From contig JAUXFG010000215.1 of the NCBI GenBank assembly GCA_030620115.1, positions 1 through 5,558 on the forward strand: 5,558 nucleotides of DNA, given 5' to 3'. Source of the DNA: Candidatus Fermentibacterota bacterium. Its GTDB lineage: Bacteria > JAFGKV01. The notes below the pieces were generated by a model. The model ran no database searches. It was not told where the DNA came from and worked only from the letters and a program-made list of their open reading frames with translations. This document shows, piece by piece, positions 1 through 5,517 of the stretch (position 1 is the stretch's first letter; each line of letters opens with the position of its first letter). The translations under genes and the position numbers were made by a program.

Positions 1-768
1 CATAGGTGTGGCGAAGATCGTGGAGACGAGGCGGTTGCGGTGCGTGGGCGCCAATTCCGCATTGAGTAGCCATGCGGCGGAAGGTTCGGGCGGTTTGACT
101 GTAGGCGAGTCGCTTCCTCGATTGATTGAGGAAGAGGGGGCGTTTTCGCCGGATGGCAGGTAGGCAGTTCTGTAGCTGAGATAGTCCTGGACTACGAGGA
201 TGGTGGACTGATCTAAGGCGAGGTAGCGTTCTTTGCCGAATTTGCCATTGCGTACGAAGAGCAAGCCTCGATTGGTATCCAGGTCTCCGAGGTTGAGTGC
301 CAAAGCCTCACCGATGCGCAGGCCGGAGACGTAGAGGAGACCGAGGAGCAGGTGAAAGCAATGTGGGTGCAAAGAGCGAGCGGGGCGGAGAGTTCTTGCG
401 TGGCACAAGAGAGAGGCAATGTCGTGTGGAGAGTAGAGGAACCATCGGGGGAGGGAAGGACGCTGGACGGGTAAGTGATGGAGGACATAGCTTTCAGGAC
501 CAAAGAGATGCAGGTGGCGAGAGAGGACGCGGACGATTGAGAGGCGAGTGTAGCGAGTGTTGGGAGTTAGGTGTGCTGTTTCGGAGACGTAGGCTTCGAC
601 GATCCGGCGGTTGAGAGAGGTTTCTTGGTATCTTTGTTCGCAGAGGAATGCGTCGAGGAAGTGCAGAGACTTGGCTTGGGCGGAGTAGTCGAAGCCTTGC
701 ATACGCTTGAAAGACACGAAGTCGGTCATGTGCTGTGCCAGGGAGCTGTGGAAAGTAGGCGTGTTCAT
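1..768 (-). pseudogene. Second tyrosine recombinase of the tandem pair, frameshifted and cut by the window edge
   Basis: A tyrosine recombinase (phage-integrase/XerCD fold) that would cut and rejoin DNA through a tyrosine-phosphate intermediate. It starts at ATG 768, which overlaps the stop of the upstream recombinase (ATGA). Residues 1-130 look like the helical core-binding domain (begins MNTPTFHSSLAQHM). The catalytic domain follows, with the first catalytic Arg at about residue 151 in SGLRIGEAL and the beta-hairpin Lys in RNGKFGKERY (about 176-179). After about residue 211 the frame breaks in a five-C run (minus strand, 136-140). Reading -1 from there restores family sequence: LFLNQSRKRL, FRRMATQCGIG, then the box HDLRHTY at 4-24. 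The unshifted frame stays open to the edge but gives non-family sequence. The final GH motif and Tyr nucleophile lie outside the window. The frameshift could be real decay or a sequencing error. Family assignment is firm; function is doubtful. Confidence 0.85.
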
Positions 769-1733
769 AGTTTGGTCACCTCGGGCCACGGGAGAGCCGT
801 TTCATTGAGGGCCTTGAAGTCGACTTTGCTGTAGATCAAGGTGCTGGACAGGTCGCGATGGCCGAGCATGTCGGCGATGTGAGAGAAGGGGAAATTGCCG
901 GAGAGACGAGTGGCGAATGCGTGGCGGAAAGAGTGGGTTCCGTGAGAGACGCCATTGGGAAGCCGGACATCGATTTGTCGCAGGCGGCGTGCGATGATTC
1001 CGGAAAAGGAGTTAGAGGACCTGAAGGGAGGAAAGGGGGATCGAGAGGTAAGGAAGACCTCAGGGTAAGACGCGGAGTTCGGGCGCTCGTCGTGGAGGTA
1101 AGCGAGGAGACTGTTGCCGACTTATGGGGTGAGATGCTGGGTTATGGGTTTACCGTTCTTGACGGGTCGAAAATAAATCCGGCTGTTAACCCAATCGATG
1201 TCGTGAAGACAGAGCAGTCGGACTTGGATGCCTCGTACGCCATAGGTAGAGAGCATGAGAATGATAGCGAGGTCGCGTAATCCCAGGGGCGAATGGGTAT
1301 CGATGCTCTCTATGAGAAGACGAACGGTGTCGTCATCGGTGCCTTTGGGACCCGATGATAGACGAGGTGAGGAGAAAGCAGGGATGGCGGGTGACAAATC
1401 GCCGGAAAGATATCCCTGGCAATAGCAGAATCTGAGGAAAGAGCGCAGCGTAAATTGCATCCAGCGCCGGGAGCCGGAGCCGTGGTCCTCGGCGTATGCA
1501 AAAATGAATCGCTGAAGGGTAGCAGCGGTCAGCGAAGCGAACAGCTCTGATGGCGACGCAGCCTCCAGAGCCGCAAGAAACCGCTCGAGATACAGGCGCT
1601 GTGTCTTGACGGTATCTTGCGCGAGACTACGGACACGAGTAGCGAAGGCAGCATACTCATCAAGCAGTTCTGACAACGCGGGCGGTGTTTGAGCAGGATC
1701 TTGAGGTTCTGAGTTTCCTGTCTGAGACAACAT
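765..1733 (-). pseudogene. First tyrosine recombinase of the tandem pair, interrupted by one in-frame stop
   Basis: A tyrosine recombinase of 322 codons, a usual length for the family, interrupted by TAA at 1124-1122 (codon 204). Residues 15-110 form a SAM-like core-binding domain (LDEYAAFATRVRSLAQDTV onward). The catalytic domain has the first Arg at about 167 in TYGVRGIQVRLL and Lys in VKNGKPITQHLTP just before the stop. The same frame continues after the stop with VGNSLLAYLHDERP, HSFRHAFATRL (His267, Arg270), MLGHRDLSSTLIYSKV (His292, nucleophile Tyr301) and ends at TGA 767-765. All catalytic residues therefore survive. One CAA-to-TAA change (Gln to stop) would explain the lesion; that is inference. 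ATG 1733 is preferred over GTG 1739 because a strong Shine-Dalgarno at 1739-1745 ends 5 nt before the ATG, whereas the GTG overlaps it. The stop overlaps the next recombinase start by 4 bp, so the two were translated together. As read, only the N-terminal 203 residues would be made, without the nucleophile. Confidence 0.88.
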
Positions 1734-1738
1734 GAGCA

Positions 1739-1745
1739 CCTCCTT
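1739..1745 (-). promoter_or_regulatory. Ribosome-binding site of the first recombinase
   Basis: The minus strand reads AAGGAGG, a full match to the anti-Shine-Dalgarno core, ending 5 nt before ATG 1733. It decides the start codon: the upstream GTG at 1739 lies on the site itself and cannot be the start that uses it. Confidence 0.75.
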
Positions 1746-1795
1746 CTCGGTGTGAGTTGATACCGGAAAGAAGATGCATCCAAGAAACCCGGGAT

Positions 1796-1881
1796 GTTAT
1801 GTTGAGAGATCTATGGGGAAAGTCTATGGATTTGCTGATGAAATCGGCAGTCGCTCCACATAACGTGGCGCTTCACATAAC
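1796..1881. repeat. Cluster of 13-bp repeats next to the recombinase gene, possible recombination or element-end sites
   Basis: Two direct copies of CGCTYCACATAAC lie at 1852-1864 and 1869-1881, 4 bp apart. A third copy, inverted (GTTATGTTGAGAG, 1796-1808), matches the reverse complement GTTATGTGRAGCG at 11 of 13 positions. Within the pair, GCTCCAC-ATAAC-GTGGCGC (1853-1871) is an imperfect inverted repeat, with one mismatch in seven and a 5-bp centre, as expected of a tyrosine-recombinase core site. The cluster sits 60-150 bp upstream of the first recombinase start, where the end of a multi-recombinase element is expected. The repeats are visible in the sequence; the role is inferred from position. 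Confidence 0.5.
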
Positions 1882-1901
1882 CTCTGAACCTTGAACCAAG
1901 G

Positions 1902-1923
1902 CATTCAACATCGAACGTCGAGG
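1902..1923. repeat. CATTCAACATCGAACGTCGA motif
   Basis: This short sequence resembles a degenerate GAACNTCGAA-type intergenic motif that I recall as common in Verrucomicrobia/Planctomycetes genomes (from memory, not searched). A related copy, CATTCAACGTCGAAGTGAGG, is at 5495-5514. The two copies flank the ExbB-ExbD-TonB-TPR segment. No function is known to me. Confidence 0.4.
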
Positions 1924-1951
1924 TTTGGATGGGAGGGAAGGGAAGTTCGGG

Positions 1952-1972
1952 ATCCCGCGTCCGCCGCGGGAT
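1952..1972. repeat. GC-rich perfect 8-bp palindrome with 5-nt loop
   Basis: ATCCCGCG (1952-1959) pairs perfectly with CGCGGGAT (1965-1972) around the loop TCCGC. No T-run follows on either strand, so it is not a standard terminator. It lies in the leader region about 90 bp before exbB and could be an operator or an mRNA hairpin. No clear -35/-10 pair could be placed in 1734-2064. Confidence 0.4.
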
Positions 1973-2054
1973 TCGAGACCAAGTTGGGATGAAGTTTCAG
2001 ACTAGAGCCATCCGCCGAGCGGGACCAAACAGGCGGGAGACCTTGGCCCAAATT

Positions 2055-2059
2055 GAGGT
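2055..2059 (+). promoter_or_regulatory. Ribosome-binding site of exbB
   Basis: GAGGT lies 5 nt before ATG 2065. It supports this start over the overlapping upstream ATGs, which are in other frames. Confidence 0.6.
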
Positions 2060-2064
2060 AAGAT

Positions 2065-2685
2065 ATGGAAACCGTGATCAAGTACTGGACCATGGGTGGC
2101 CCCCTCATGGTGCCTCTCGCTCTACTCTCAGCGGCAACATGGTTTTGGATGATCGAGCTCCATATCCGCCTCAAAGGCGCTCTGGCAGGCTCATCGCATC
2201 TTGACGAAATCTTGGGCTGCCTGGGTGGCGAGTCAAGCGATCTGGATTTGGCAACAGAACTGCTGCATGGATCTTCAAGCTCGGTGGGCCGTGTCATGGA
2301 ACATGTTCTGGGAGGTGATATGACCCAGGAAACCATCCGAAGCCGATCCAAGGAGGCTATCATTGCAGAAACGAGTCCCATGGAACGCGAGATCGGAGTG
2401 CTCAAAGGAATGGTCGCCACGGCGCCGCTCTTGGGCCTGTTGGGCACCGTAGTAGGCATGATCGCAACATTCTCGGCGTTGGCGGCCCGTGGAACCGCAT
2501 CGGCTGACGCCCTATCTCAAGGTATCTCTCAGGCGCTGATCACCACCCAGGTGGGGCTTGTGGTTGTGCTTCCGGGCATTTTTGGCGCTCACGCTCTGGG
2601 CCAAAAGCTGCTGGAGCTGACCGTGACTCTCGAACGGGCAGTGGCTCATCTTCTTACAAGCGCATCCAACGGCTATGCATCATGA
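2065..2685 (+). CDS. exbB: MotA/TolQ/ExbB-family proton channel protein (TonB system)
   Basis: Inner-membrane subunit of the ExbB-ExbD proton channel that uses the proton-motive force to energise TonB. The 206-residue protein has three predicted membrane segments: about 11-31 (GGPLMVPLALLSAATWFWMI), 113-138 (MVATAPLLGLLGTVVGMIATF) and 155-178 (SQALITTQVGLVVVLPGIFGAH). The second and third carry the family hallmarks GLLGTVVGM and ALITTQVGLVVVLP. Thr128 and Thr161 align by motif with the conserved channel threonines of E. coli ExbB (T148, T181). The cytoplasmic loop between segments 1 and 2 (about 33-112) is soluble and helical, as in the family. A Shine-Dalgarno precedes ATG 2065. The TGA overlaps the exbD start (ATGA), indicating translational coupling. 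The protein appears intact. A generic TolQ/MotA relative is the alternative, but the adjacent ExbD and TonB genes favour ExbB. Confidence 0.93.
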   Translation: METVIKYWTMGGPLMVPLALLSAATWFWMIELHIRLKGALAGSSHLDEILGCLGGESSDLDLATELLHGSSSSVGRVMEHVLGGDMTQETIRSRSKEAIIAETSPMEREIGVLKGMVATAPLLGLLGTVVGMIATFSALAARGTASADALSQGISQALITTQVGLVVVLPGIFGAHALGQKLLELTVTLERAVAHLLTSASNGYAS

Positions 2686-3095
2686 AACGAGCCATCTCGC
2701 GCGTCCGAAGCCAGAGCGGCGATCCGGAAATCAATATCGCCCCACTTCTGGACATGGTGTTCATACTGCTCATCTTCTTCGTAGTGACTACCGTTTTTGT
2801 CGAGGAGACCGGCATCGAAGTCCAGAAACCGACGGCTGGGTCTGCTCGAGATCTCGAGAAGAACAGCATACTCATCGCCGTCACGCATGACGGCAGAATC
2901 GTGTATGGGGGCCAGGAGTATTCTCTCAACGGGCTACGGGCCATCGTATCCCGGGAGCTCAGCCAACGCGAGATGCCGGTCATTCTCCTGGTGGATCGAG
3001 CTGCCCAGAGCGGCGCCCTGGTCGACGTGATCGACGAGTGTAAGCTAGCAGGGGCAAAGAATGTCAGCATTGCCGCCCAGAAGGAGAAGGTGTGA
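2682..3095 (+). CDS. exbD: ExbD biopolymer transport protein
   Basis: Partner of ExbB in the proton channel: a short cytoplasmic N-terminus, one membrane helix and a periplasmic domain. The 137-residue protein has the family signature EINIAPLLDMVFILLIFFVVTT at about 16-37. Asp24 in PLLDMVF corresponds by motif to the essential proton-path Asp25 of E. coli ExbD. The periplasmic part (about 40-137) keeps the pattern ILIAVTHDGRIVYGG, VILLVDRAAQSGALVDVIDE and AGAKNVSIA. The sequence after the helix (ETGIEVQKPTAG) is reminiscent of the ExbD2 subgroup from TonB2 clusters; this is a judgement by eye. No Shine-Dalgarno is visible before ATG 2682, so translation probably depends on ribosomes finishing exbB across the ATGA overlap. 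Its own stop overlaps the tonB GTG start. Confidence 0.95.
   Translation: MKRAISRVRSQSGDPEINIAPLLDMVFILLIFFVVTTVFVEETGIEVQKPTAGSARDLEKNSILIAVTHDGRIVYGGQEYSLNGLRAIVSRELSQREMPVILLVDRAAQSGALVDVIDECKLAGAKNVSIAAQKEKV
3081..3086 (+). promoter_or_regulatory. Ribosome-binding site of tonB inside the exbD end
   Basis: AAGGAG ends 5 nt before GTG 3092 and lies within the last codons of exbD. It supports the GTG start and the 4-bp GTGA overlap with the exbD stop. Confidence 0.65.
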
Positions 3096-3802
3096 TTTCT
3101 GAGACCAAGGAAGGATTCTACACAGGAGCTCGCTCCGCAGTACGATCCAGCCTACGAAGTGCAATCCTCGCGGTGATCCTTGCCGGCATCACTTTCTCGG
3201 TATTGCCGCTATTTGGCTTCCTGGCAGCCAAGAGTCACAAGAAAATGCACATCCGGCCTGCGCCCGATATCACGCTCCACCACCCTCCACCGCCTCCGAT
3301 TCGGCCGGAGAAGAAACCCCAGCGCCCAAAAGAACGCCCCAAGCTCAAGGACAAGCCAGAGCTCCGGCAACATCAGCACATAGAGGCATTGAGGATGGAT
3401 CTCGATCTGGGGATGTCGAGCCTCGCCAATGGAGTCGGTGATTTCTCACTCAGTTTCCGGGTTCACCAGGATCCGCTGGGAGACATTGGCGCTCAAGGTC
3501 CTCCTGTCTTCGATCTCTCGGAGCTGGATAGCCCTCCCAGGCCGTTGGTCCGGAGCCGCCCCATCTATCCATTCCGTGCTCGGGAGCAAGAGCTGGAAGG
3601 TTTGGTGCGACTTGTCTTCGTAGTGGAAGCAGATGGCGCCGTGAGTGAAGTACGAGTAGCACGTGCAGACCCCGAGGGTGTCTTTGACCGGGCTGCAATC
3701 GCAGCGATCCGGCGGTGGCGTTTCGCGCCAGGAACAAAGGGCGGGCAGCCGGTCCGCTCCCGAGTGAGTCTGAACCTGAGGTTCAATCTGGATGAGGGAT
3801 AA
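3092..3802 (+). CDS. tonB: TonB energy transducer (TonB2-like)
   Basis: Transmits energy from ExbB-ExbD across the periplasm to TonB-dependent outer-membrane receptors. The 236-residue protein starts at GTG. It has a cytoplasmic stretch of about 23 residues, one membrane helix (about 24-45, AILAVILAGITFSVLPLFGF), and a Pro/Lys/Glu-rich periplasmic spacer (about 56-90, with five consecutive prolines). A linker follows, then a C-terminal TonB domain (about 150-236). That domain shows SRPIYPFRAREQELEG, VVEADGAVSEVRV and AAIAAIRRWRFAPG, matching the YP, EG.V and WRF.P landmarks of the family. The membrane helix contains no His, so the SxxxH motif of classical E. coli TonB (Ser16, His20) is absent, as in many TonB2-type proteins. 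The gene is coupled to exbD. No TonB-dependent receptor is in the window, so the substrate is unknown. Confidence 0.93.
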   Translation: MISETKEGFYTGARSAVRSSLRSAILAVILAGITFSVLPLFGFLAAKSHKKMHIRPAPDITLHHPPPPPIRPEKKPQRPKERPKLKDKPELRQHQHIEALRMDLDLGMSSLANGVGDFSLSFRVHQDPLGDIGAQGPPVFDLSELDSPPRPLVRSRPIYPFRAREQELEGLVRLVFVVEADGAVSEVRVARADPEGVFDRAAIAAIRRWRFAPGTKGGQPVRSRVSLNLRFNLDEG

Positions 3803-3807
3803 GGGGA

Positions 3808-3833
3808 TGACAGGGGAGGGCTGTCCTCTGTCA
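3808..3833 (+). terminator. Strong hairpin directly after tonB, without a T-run
   Basis: TGACAGGGGA (3808-3817) pairs with TCCTCTGTCA (3824-3833) over ten pairs, one of them G-U, around the 6-nt loop GGGCTG. It begins 5 nt after the tonB stop. The downstream bases CAGGACAAGACG contain no T-run, so it is not a canonical intrinsic terminator. It may protect the exbB-exbD-tonB mRNA 3' end or lower expression of the downstream TPR gene. Confidence 0.45.
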
Positions 3834-3858
3834 CAGGACAAGACGTACATATCCTTCT

Positions 3859-3930
3859 ATGGAGGGCCATGCTCCGTCATGGCCGCCGTCAGTGCCAATA
3901 CTGCGGACGCGACGGAGCGCGTCCCTCCAT
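3859..3930. repeat. 72-bp cloverleaf-like palindromic element
   Basis: The element folds exactly into a four-way junction. The outer stem is ATGGAG (3859-3864) with CTCCAT (3925-3930). The first hairpin (3865-3884) is GGCCATG-CTCCGT-CATGGCC and the last (3905-3924) is GGACGCG-ACGGAG-CGCGTCC. Between them a 20-nt arm (3885-3904) can form a short CAGT/ACTG hairpin. The two 6-nt loops are perfect complements. Read as inverted repeats, the two 26-bp halves differ at six positions, and all six form three compensatory base pairs. A further half copy is at 5518-5544. It lies in the tonB-TPR spacer and carries a chance ATG (3859) in frame with the TPR gene. It is probably an interspersed REP/MITE-like repeat. 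The family name and mobility are unknown to me. Confidence 0.8.
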
Positions 3931-3957
3931 AAGGGATCAAACATAGGCGGGTGTTCC

Positions 3958-5286
3958 ATGAATAGAATGATACTATCGTTTGTTATTGGCGCCCTTCTGC
4001 TCCAAGGCGTTGAGTTATCCACTGCTTGGTCCGATGCCCATGGACATCATGATCGGCTTGATCCAAGGAATGAGCCCGTGGTTTCCAGGCGAGAGGCGGC
4101 ACTGCTTGAAGAGGTGGGCTCGCTCGTTCAATCGGACAGGCCCACAGCCATGGACAAGCTTGTTCAAGCAATAGACGAGGAATCATCGGCTGCCATGGAT
4201 TTCGCGTTGGGGGTATTCCTGACCCAGGAAGGCCGGCTTGCTGAGGCCGAGAGTGCATATGTCAGGGCTACTGATAAGTTCGCAGGATTTCGACGTGCCT
4301 GGGTCAATCTTGGGCGCGTTCGATTGTTGAGAGAGCGACCAGACGAAGCAGCCGATGCGCTTCGTGAGGCTGTGGGGATCGATGGGGACGATCCCGATGC
4401 CTGGAAGCTACTGGGTTACGCATACCTTCTTGAGGACAGATTGGCGGCGTCTGAGTCAGCATATCGGACCGCTTTGGTGTTCGCTCCTGACGATCCTGAG
4501 ATCGAACTGGGCCTAGCGAAGGTCCTGCTGAACACAGATCGGTTTCGAGAGGCGCTGCCGCTTATCAAGCATCAAGTCGCGGAAACGCCTATGTACGGAG
4601 AGCTCTGGCTCATTCTGGTGAATACACACATCGGCCTGGGAGATGAGAGCAAGGCCCTGGTTGCAATGGAAACAGCCTGGAGACTGGGGGTTCTCGAACA
4701 CGAACAACTGCTCACGCTCGGAGACCTCTATTTCAACTCCGGGCTCTACGCAAAAGCAATGGAACGATATCATGACGCCTTGTCTGGAGGCGCGGTGTCT
4801 CCGGATCGACTCTTGAGGTGTGCCGAGGCGCTTTTCCATGCCGACAGAATTGACGATGCATCAGAGTTCTTGGCCAAAGTTCAAGAAAGAGAGCTGTCTG
4901 ATCCAGCGAGAGCATGGAATCTCGCCGGTCGCATAGCGGAAGCGCGTTCAGAGACAGAGAATGCGAAAATCGCGTATCAGGCTGCGCTCACGGCAGATCC
5001 CCTCAACGCCGAGGCGCTCATGGCCCTGGCAATGCTTCAGCAGCGCTCGGGTGAGTATGAACTGGCAGCTCTCAATCTCGGGCGCGCCGCACGGTTAGAT
5101 GGATACGAAGCCAGAGCGCTGGTGCAACTTGCCCAGATGGAAGTTGAGCTTGATCGTTTCCAGCAGGCCGTGGAGCATCTCGAGCGTGCCCAACGTTCTG
5201 ATCCGGATCCAAGGGTGGCTCGCTACCTGAACGAGGTTCGACAGATCATCCAGATGAACCGCCACAGCGATCTCCAAACGCATTGA
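3958..5286 (+). CDS. Exported tetratricopeptide-repeat protein linked to the TonB operon
   Basis: A predicted periplasmic scaffold protein of 442 residues. Residues 1-25 form a signal peptide (MNRMILSFVIGALLLQG core, likely cut after AWS25). A His-rich patch DAHGHHD follows. Residues 78-418 hold ten TPR units in unbroken 34-residue phase, with one extra residue near repeat 8. Recognisable units include RRAWVNLGRVRLLRERPDEA, PDAWKLLGYAYLLEDRLAAS and AEALMALAMLQQRSGEYELA. A short charged tail ends the protein. ATG 3958 is chosen because it gives the signal peptide; the in-frame ATG at 3859 lies inside the palindromic repeat and would bury the signal. The ribosome-binding site is weak (AGGCGGG). 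The order ExbB-ExbD-TonB-TPR is recalled from TonB2-type clusters of other bacteria, where the TPR protein is thought to assist the system. The specific role here is inference; TPR proteins in general bind other proteins. Confidence 0.87.
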   Translation: MNRMILSFVIGALLLQGVELSTAWSDAHGHHDRLDPRNEPVVSRREAALLEEVGSLVQSDRPTAMDKLVQAIDEESSAAMDFALGVFLTQEGRLAEAESAYVRATDKFAGFRRAWVNLGRVRLLRERPDEAADALREAVGIDGDDPDAWKLLGYAYLLEDRLAASESAYRTALVFAPDDPEIELGLAKVLLNTDRFREALPLIKHQVAETPMYGELWLILVNTHIGLGDESKALVAMETAWRLGVLEHEQLLTLGDLYFNSGLYAKAMERYHDALSGGAVSPDRLLRCAEALFHADRIDDASEFLAKVQERELSDPARAWNLAGRIAEARSETENAKIAYQAALTADPLNAEALMALAMLQQRSGEYELAALNLGRAARLDGYEARALVQLAQMEVELDRFQQAVEHLERAQRSDPDPRVARYLNEVRQIIQMNRHSDLQTH

Positions 5287-5339
5287 TGATCCCCGATCTG
5301 ACAGTGGGGAATTCAGAGCAAAAATGAGCTCCCAATGTG

Positions 5340-5431
5340 CCCCGAAGGGGCTTGACATACCAGCCCAGGGGAAGCCCGATAGGGCGTAACCCTGGGGCAT
5401 GGTAACAAAATGCCCTCAGCCCTGACAGGGC
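5340..5431. repeat. Multi-hairpin intergenic repeat
   Basis: Three hairpin units occur in a row. CCCC-GAA-GGGG is at 5340-5350. CCCAGGG (5364-5370) pairs with CCCTGGG (5390-5396) and encloses GCCC-GATA-GGGC (5374-5385). GCCCT-GAC-AGGGC is at 5419-5431. This combination (CCCCGAAGGGGC, then AGCCCAGGG..CCCTGGG, then AGCCCTGACAGGGCG) resembles an interspersed repeat family I recall from Verrucomicrobia, Planctomycetes and other soil bacteria; no search was possible. It lies 53 bp downstream of the TPR stop and may also act as a transcript end, though no T-run is present. Confidence 0.6.
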
Positions 5432-5494
5432 GAGACATGAAGGAGAGAATCGGACTAGCATTGTCCAAACGTCCAATCCTCCAGCTAGCGGAAA

Positions 5495-5514
5495 CATTCA
5501 ACGTCGAAGTGAGG
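5495..5514. repeat. Second CATTCAAC..TCGAA motif
   Basis: CATTCAACGTCGAAGTGAGG is a diverged copy of the motif at 1902-1923, in the same orientation. It sits 3 bp before the half cloverleaf element at 5518, so the two repeat types are adjacent here. Confidence 0.35.
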
Positions 5515-5517
5515 ATG

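Noticed and set aside
136-140. Programmed -1 frameshift at the C run
   Set aside because: No two-codon slippery heptamer (the preceding GCC would mispair after slippage) and no clear downstream stimulator were found, and the adjacent recombinase is also broken, so decay or sequencing error is simpler.
297-1280. Several plus-strand open frames opposite the recombinases
   Set aside because: They are antisense to clear recombinase coding sequence, show Arg/Gly/Glu-rich composition without domain features, and overlap one another.
1905-2459. Minus-strand open frame of 184 codons over the start of exbB
   Set aside because: It is antisense to the conserved ExbB gene and its translation shows no recognisable family pattern.
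3446-3870. Minus-strand open frames opposite the tonB end
   Set aside because: They mirror the TonB C-terminal domain coding region and carry no family signature or ribosome-binding site.
3859-3930. tRNA gene, suggested by the 72-nt cloverleaf
   Set aside because: It lacks the conserved T-loop GTTCRA and D-arm bases, a 7-bp acceptor stem and a plausible anticodon loop. The near inverted-repeat symmetry points to a palindromic repeat instead.
3859-3957. Upstream in-frame ATG extending the TPR protein by 33 residues
   Set aside because: The codons lie inside the palindromic repeat, and the extension would bury the signal peptide that starts at ATG 3958.
5290-5310. Intrinsic terminator after the TPR gene
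   Set aside because: The stem has only five pairs around an 11-nt loop and there is no T-run.
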